A stretch of 64,000 bases of DNA, from positions 1 through 64,000 of the forward strand of contig NZ_CP047897.1 of NCBI RefSeq assembly GCF_009913235.1. Reading direction: 5' to 3'. This DNA is from Nibribacter ruber (GTDB lineage: Bacteria > Bacteroidota > Bacteroidia > Cytophagales > Hymenobacteraceae). This document shows positions 59,371 to 64,000 of the stretch, piece by piece. A program made the position numbers and the translations under genes. A model generated the notes under the pieces. It was not told where the DNA came from. It did no database searches and saw only the letters and a list, made by a program, of their open reading frames with translations. How positions within the stretch are numbered: position 1 is the first letter of the stretch; every line of letters starts with the position of its first letter.

Positions 59371-59434
59371 AGAGCCGGTGTGTCGTTTTTGGCCTGTTTT
59401 CTGGAAAACAAGCCAAAAACGACACACCGGCTCT
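59371..59434. repeat. 38-bp palindrome family, copy 21, with 13-bp copy-specific arm extension
   Basis: Core 59384-59421. Flanking AGAGCCGGTGTGT (59371-59383) pairs perfectly with ACACACCGGCTCT (59422-59434), giving an uninterrupted outer stem of about 23 bp. It lies between the hrpB start and the stop of the large secreted-protein gene, 95-108 nt from the latter. Confidence 0.9.
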
Positions 59435-59529
59435 AAAGGATCTCTAAGATAGCTCTCCTTACCTGGGTTTGGTGAAATTGATGAGAACCCAATCTCCCGT
59501 TCAAGATCACCTAACCCAGTGTTGTAAAC

Positions 59530-62500
59530 TTATTGAATTACAACCCGCTTGGTAACTACCCCTTGGCTGGTTTGTAACAAAATGACATAAATGCCAGAAG
59601 GTGCCCGCGGTAAGGATATGTCTAGCCTGCTTTCTTTACCTCCTTTTATGATTTGGCGGTAAATGATTCTTCCGGTTTTGTCCAGCATCTGCAGGGTGTG
59701 CACGTCAAAATCTGCCTTAATGAAATCAATGGTAAACCGGCCTTGGTTGGGTAAAGGGTAGACTTCAATGGACTCTTGCGGCGTGAGGGATAGAACCGTA
59801 AAGTCTGCCTTTGACTTTCCGCCAACGCCCGCCACTGTGACTTTGCCGCTTACCGCTCCTCTGGGCACTCTCACCTGCAGGGTTGTGGCAGTGGCACTGA
59901 GCACTTCGGCCTTCACGTCTCCAAAGCTCACGGTGTCTGGCTGACCTAGCGCTGAAAAGTTAAGGCCCTTCAATTCCACTACGGTTCCCACGCTGGCAGA
60001 GGCAGGAAGTATTGCTGTGAGCACGGGTCCTGGAATCACCTCGAAAGATTTGCTAGAGCTTCCGCCGGGCGTGCTGATGGTCACGTTTCCTGTCACGGCT
60101 CCCGATGGCACTTGCACCACCACCTGCTGCTCACGGGCACTTAGCACTTTGGCGACCTTCTCCCCGAAATACACCTGGTTCAGTCCTGCTTCTGGCGCGA
60201 AGTTCTCTCCCTGCAACGCAACGTCTCCACCTACGCGCTGCCTCATTTTGTCAAAGCCTGTGATAGCAGGCATGTGCCAAACTCTAAACTGACCGCTCTG
60301 GGCCGTGCCGCCTTTTGAATACACCGTGAATACACCACTCACGGCACCCACTGGGATGGCCACAATCACTCCGTTGTTCGCGTATCTTTTAATCTGGCAA
60401 GGGACGGTGCCCAAGGTGATGCTCTCCAGTAAGTCGGGGCGGAGGTTCTCTCCCTGTATGGTTACTTCTATGCCCACTACTCCCTCTTTCACGCTCAGCC
60501 CGGTTATGACAGGCGGTTGGTACACGGTAAAGTCATCAAACGTGGTAGTGGAGCCGTCTACATGAGATACCTTTATCTTCCCGGTAAACGCGCCCAAAGG
60601 CACTTGTACCTTTATGCCAGTGCTGGTGGCTTCCAGTACCTGAGCCGGTTTTCCGTTGAAGTACACTTTGTTTAAACTGTTTTGCGCCAGAAAGTTAGTC
60701 CCTGAGATGACTACCACTGCCCCATACTTGCCGGCACTTGGGACGTAGGCCGTAATGGAAGGAGACACGAGAGCGTCTTTGACCTGCAACTGCTTCTCTG
60801 GATTAGGCACTAATGGCAGATCATAGATTCTGTTGGTGGTAGTGTTGGTGCGCACCGGCTCATTGTAGTCAAAGAAAATATCCGCGAAATTCTCTATCAG
60901 CTGCTTTTCTGACAAGGTTGTTTTAGGACGAATGCTGAACTGGATTAGGCCATTACTGCCTGCTAAGTCCTTGGAGCTGTCTGGCAGCATGATGTTGTCA
61001 AAGATGAAGGTAAGTACCGGGCGCTCTTTGCCACTTACCGTTAATCTGTATGGGTGAGAAGCCGTACCCATTCTCAGCGTGCTGATATTTAGGTCCGCGG
61101 ACAAGGTGTCTACTACTACTACACGATAGGCCACATCTGTACCGGTGTTTTGAAACCGAACGGTGTAGCGCAGCGGGGTACTGGTAGGCGTGTATTTCTC
61201 TGAGGTAAGGCCCACCGGAATCACCTGTTTGTCATTGGGGTCATACGAGTCAATGATTGGCAGGCAGTCCATGGCTATTTCTTGTTCGGCGTCATCTGGG
61301 GGCAGGGCGTTCATGGCCGGTGAAGGAAGGCCATCGTTTAAACTTCTAATCTCCAGGTTGGCGCTTGCCGATTTTTTGATGGGGTGTCCTGGTGGTTGAT
61401 CTGCCTCAAGCCGCAAGGCCCTGCCCAAAGGCGCAAATTTTAGAGCAAGGCTGTCGCCCGCCGCCAAGCGGTACCTGCCTACCATGGAGAGTTCTGCATC
61501 CTGGATCAATCGGAAGGAGAGACTGTCGGTCATGTCACCGCTTCCTACGTTGGTGACCACAAACCGCACCTGGCCGTCTACAGGGTCTTCGCCGTTTATC
61601 ACTATGTTGGCACGGTTCCAATCTACGGCTTTGTCTTCTGGGTTGGCAGGCGAAATCCATGCTTTGGTACACACCGTTAGCCCACGGATGGTAGGGTCTG
61701 CACAAGACACAGAGTCTGTGATAGTGATGGTTCCTTTATGCAAGGCCGCCAAGGTACCTACCTCAAATACATAATTGCCTATTTCATCTTTGGTAAATGG
61801 CACAGAAGCAGAAATGAAGTGCACAAACTCAGGCAACTGTACGGTCACCTTAGCATCTGGAGCTGCGGCATACCCTAAGTTTGAATAGGAGACAGTGGTC
61901 GTATTCCGGAAGCAGCGCCGGCGGCGGTCAGATGAAACGCTTATGGTTAAGTAAGGATTGTACAATATTTTGTAGGCAATGTCTGGTGCCTCTACTACAC
62001 TGGTGTCACCAGATACATAGACGGGCAGTTTAGAAGGCGGACAACTTACTGTCATAGTAGCTCCTAAGATGAGCGCTGGGACCACCCGTATTTTGTAGCT
62101 GCCAGAATCTACAGCAAAAGAATACCTTCCATCTTCATCTGTGTGGGCATAATAAGGACCTGGCGTGGCTTCCATGACAAGGCCGGCAATGCCTGTCTCA
62201 CCCGGATCCATTGTGCAATTTTTGTTTCGCTCATTGAATACCCTGCCCGTGATGACGCTTAAAGGAGCCGAATAATTCTTGGACCGGTAAAGTGAAAACA
62301 CATCGGCCTCAGTGCTTACGGTAGCCAGAGATGCGCCTCGGCTGTCAAAGGCCAGATAGTGGAGGGGGCTGGAAAGATTCTCCTGAAGAAGCGTTCCTTT
62401 TGCATCAAATACTCTTAGACGGTTTTCATTCTCAGAGGATAAACCGTACTTATGAAGAGTGGAGGTGGTGTAGATGTTGCCCTTGTTGTCTAAGGCCAGG

Positions 62501-64000
62501 TCTGAGGAAGCATACTTGAAGTTGTCATTGTCATTATGCGCACCAAAATGCCTGATGAACTTCCCGCCTTGGGTGAATTGCTGCACCCTGGAGCCAAAAT
62601 AGTCCAGTACCAGGACAAGTCCGTTTTTGTCTACCATGACGGCAGAAGGAAACCAGAGTTTTCCAGGTTCAGGGCCCATGGTTCCAATAGAAGCAACCCG
62701 CTTTCCCTGGGCATCCAGTTTTAAAACCGCACCACTTTGTAAGTCGGTGACAAACATGTTTCCAAAAGGATCTACATAGATTCCCTGCGGAATCACCTGC
62801 TCATTGCTACCACTAAGGTTGGTGAAAAAAGCCAGGCGCTTCCCAGTAGGGTCAAGCTTTAAAATACCGTTCCTGCCTGATAGTGAGTCCTGACTGCAAA
62901 TGACGTAGATGTTACTTTTAAGGTCAAGGGCAAGACCCTTGGAACTGATCAGTGAGGATACTTCCCAAAGGGCGTCACCTTTTGGGGTGAACTTGGTGAG
63001 TTTTCCGGCCTTATCCAGCAAATAAAAATTGCCTTGGTCATCCAGGGCTGCATCCTGGGCTGAATGGGCTCTTCCCCATTTCCTTACCACTTGGCCTGCC
63101 TTGTTGTAACTAAACAAGGTGCTGTTTCCATAATGCCTTACGTCTACTGCCAGTAGGTTGCCTTCTGGTGTGATGGCAATGGGGTAGGGCGTAGAGGAAA
63201 CTAAACCCTGGGCTACCGTTTCTATGGTTTTTTCATACTGGCCATCGGCGTTGAAGACTTTCACGCCGTCTGCCTGGGCCGTGTATTGTGAGAGGTACAC
63301 TTGATTGGTTTTTCGGTCACAGGCTAAAAATCCGCTGGCCGCCTGCTCACCCGTTTTTATCTCTTTTAGGACTTCGCCCTCACTGTTTATCTGGAAGATG
63401 CTTTTATGGGAATCTCCTGCCACATATAATAAATCCCTGCCATCTACGGCCAGCGAAAGGGGGGCTGCTAATTTTCCGTCTGCCCCCGTGATGGTAAACG
63501 TTTTTATGAAGTTGCCTTGGGCGTCAAACTTGTGGATTCTCTTGCTTTTATTGTCCAAGTAATGATTCTCCATGTCACTGGCGAAGATTTCACCCAAGGA
63601 GTTGACAGCTATTCTGGCCAGAAATACAAATTGCCCCGGTCCCTCTCCCTTAGACCCGAAGGTGAAAAACAGATTACCTTCTGGGCTGAATTTTGAAATG
63701 GTTCCCTGACTGTGGTTAATGATGTAGAGGTGATCTTTGGAGTCAATGTATAGGTGATAGAGAGATTGTTTAAGGAAAGACTCACTTATACCATTAAGCT
63801 TGAAGTCATGCACAATCTTACCTGAAGGAGTCATCTTGGTAATGGTACCCGCCATTGACTGTAGATAGACGTTGCCTTTAGAATCTGTTTCTAATGAATA
63901 GGGCCTGTGCACTGCAAGACCCACGCGCTGATGCAGGTCAAAGTCTGCCAACTGGGCTTTCAAGTGGCAAATGGGCACGCAAAGAAGAACCAATACTAAA
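59530..64000 (-). CDS. Very large secreted propeller / IPT-domain protein with T9SS sorting domain (5' end outside window)
   Basis: At least 1489 residues; the frame is open through the window edge and begins inside a signal-peptide core (LVLVLLCVPICHLKAQ), so only a few residues are missing. Order: about 540 residues of NHL-like six-bladed propeller repeats (SLETDSKGNVYLQSM, YIDSKDHLYIIN), a Cna-B/SdrD-like domain (VITGRVFNERNKNCTMDPGE), DUF11-type domains (YTVRFQNTGTDVAYRVVVVD), four IPT/TIG domains (ITAYVPSAGKYGAVVVISG and similar), and a C-terminal type IX sorting domain (IEVYPLPNQGRFTIDF ... APSGIYVILLQTS). Expected on the cell surface or secreted; may bind polymers or adhere. Confidence 0.92.
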   Translation of the reverse strand, partial: LVLVLLCVPICHLKAQLADFDLHQRVGLAVHRPYSLETDSKGNVYLQSMAGTITKMTPSGKIVHDFKLNGISESFLKQSLYHLYIDSKDHLYIINHSQGTISKFSPEGNLFFTFGSKGEGPGQFVFLARIAVNSLGEIFASDMENHYLDNKSKRIHKFDAQGNFIKTFTITGADGKLAAPLSLAVDGRDLLYVAGDSHKSIFQINSEGEVLKEIKTGEQAASGFLACDRKTNQVYLSQYTAQADGVKVFNADGQYEKTIETVAQGLVSSTPYPIAITPEGNLLAVDVRHYGNSTLFSYNKAGQVVRKWGRAHSAQDAALDDQGNFYLLDKAGKLTKFTPKGDALWEVSSLISSKGLALDLKSNIYVICSQDSLSGRNGILKLDPTGKRLAFFTNLSGSNEQVIPQGIYVDPFGNMFVTDLQSGAVLKLDAQGKRVASIGTMGPEPGKLWFPSAVMVDKNGLVLVLDYFGSRVQQFTQGGKFIRHFGAHNDNDNFKYASSDLALDNKGNIYTTSTLHKYGLSSENENRLRVFDAKGTLLQENLSSPLHYLAFDSRGASLATVSTEADVFSLYRSKNYSAPLSVITGRVFNERNKNCTMDPGETGIAGLVMEATPGPYYAHTDEDGRYSFAVDSGSYKIRVVPALILGATMTVSCPPSKLPVYVSGDTSVVEAPDIAYKILYNPYLTISVSSDRRRRCFRNTTTVSYSNLGYAAAPDAKVTVQLPEFVHFISASVPFTKDEIGNYVFEVGTLAALHKGTITITDSVSCADPTIRGLTVCTKAWISPANPEDKAVDWNRANIVINGEDPVDGQVRFVVTNVGSGDMTDSLSFRLIQDAELSMVGRYRLAAGDSLALKFAPLGRALRLEADQPPGHPIKKSASANLEIRSLNDGLPSPAMNALPPDDAEQEIAMDCLPIIDSYDPNDKQVIPVGLTSEKYTPTSTPLRYTVRFQNTGTDVAYRVVVVDTLSADLNISTLRMGTASHPYRLTVSGKERPVLTFIFDNIMLPDSSKDLAGSNGLIQFSIRPKTTLSEKQLIENFADIFFDYNEPVRTNTTTNRIYDLPLVPNPEKQLQVKDALVSPSITAYVPSAGKYGAVVVISGTNFLAQNSLNKVYFNGKPAQVLEATSTGIKVQVPLGAFTGKIKVSHVDGSTTTFDDFTVYQPPVITGLSVKEGVVGIEVTIQGENLRPDLLESITLGTVPCQIKRYANNGVIVAIPVGAVSGVFTVYSKGGTAQSGQFRVWHMPAITGFDKMRQRVGGDVALQGENFAPEAGLNQVYFGEKVAKVLSAREQQVVVQVPSGAVTGNVTISTPGGSSSKSFEVIPGPVLTAILPASASVGTVVELKGLNFSALGQPDTVSFGDVKAEVLSATATTLQVRVPRGAVSGKVTVAGVGGKSKADFTVLSLTPQESIEVYPLPNQGRFTIDFIKADFDVHTLQMLDKTGRIIYRQIIKGGKESRLDISLPRAPSGIYVILLQTSQGVVTKRVVIQ

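Overview
The window looks like chromosomal DNA from a member of the Bacteroidota, most likely Cytophagales/Hymenobacteraceae (Rufibacter/Pontibacter-like). The genus is an inference from gene content. The evidence is a type IX secretion C-terminal sorting domain, many lipoprotein and secreted hydrolase genes, TAnnTTTG promoter boxes rather than E. coli-type -10 boxes, weak Shine-Dalgarno sequences, and Bacteroidota-style Tricorn/S41, M1, M28 and M48 secreted peptidases. No rRNA, tRNA, CRISPR array, integrase, transposase or intact prophage was seen.

Layout: (1) 1-3.3 kb: YceI protein, an unknown, a small GNAT protein and an M48/LysM lipoprotein protease. (2) 3.6-8.2 kb: histidine-degradation genes hutU-hutI-hutG without hutH. 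(3) 8.1-16 kb: EcsC protein, RluF pseudouridine synthase, a VF530 protein, a HAD phosphatase, small unknowns and an M1 aminopeptidase. (4) 16.3-20.7 kb: yjjX, then the 5-oxoprolinase genes pxpB-pxpC-pxpA, coupled to an Nramp-fold transporter whose metal-binding residues are replaced. (5) 20.8-31.6 kb, mostly minus strand: cupin and cyclophilin-like lipoproteins, an alpha/beta hydrolase, an acetyltransferase, an AraC regulator, a Tricorn-like protease, a serine beta-lactamase-type hydrolase and a leucine-rich-repeat protein kinase. (6) 31.7-38 kb: a phosphate regulon (Pho-box-like repeats, OprO/P-type porin, pstS, pstC, pstA, pstB, phoU). (7) 38.4-45.8 kb: Tat amidase, DmpA-type P1 peptidase with an overlapping class IV aminotransferase, an ECF sigma/anti-sigma pair, an ankyrin protein and an M28 peptidase. 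(8) 45.9-55.2 kb: a surface-polysaccharide locus (HAD-type protein, RgpF-like protein, tail-motif protein, GT4-GT2 fusion, ABC-2 exporter pair, O-antigen-ligase-like protein), visibly more AT-rich at its left end. (9) 55.4-64 kb: WalJ-like MBL hydrolase, a small membrane protein, HrpB helicase and a very large secreted propeller/IPT/T9SS protein cut by the window edge.

The most striking non-coding signal is a family of about 21 copies of a roughly 38-bp palindrome (core arm CGTTTTTGGCCTG, centre TTTTCTGGAAAA), placed mostly within about 65 nt of a stop codon. Its T-tract is on the wrong side for an intrinsic terminator. In several copies the arms run on into flanking sequence unique to that copy that is nevertheless perfectly complementary. 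At least four further intergenic repeat families occur: a roughly 274-bp element with TCATCCTGAAAGGATCTT ends, a GGTCTGTC nested palindrome, tandem CAAGTT palindromes and a TATCAGGTAGCAAG inverted repeat. Normal U-tailed hairpins also exist and are listed separately. All coordinates and motifs were read by eye; homology statements come from recognised family motifs, not from database searches.
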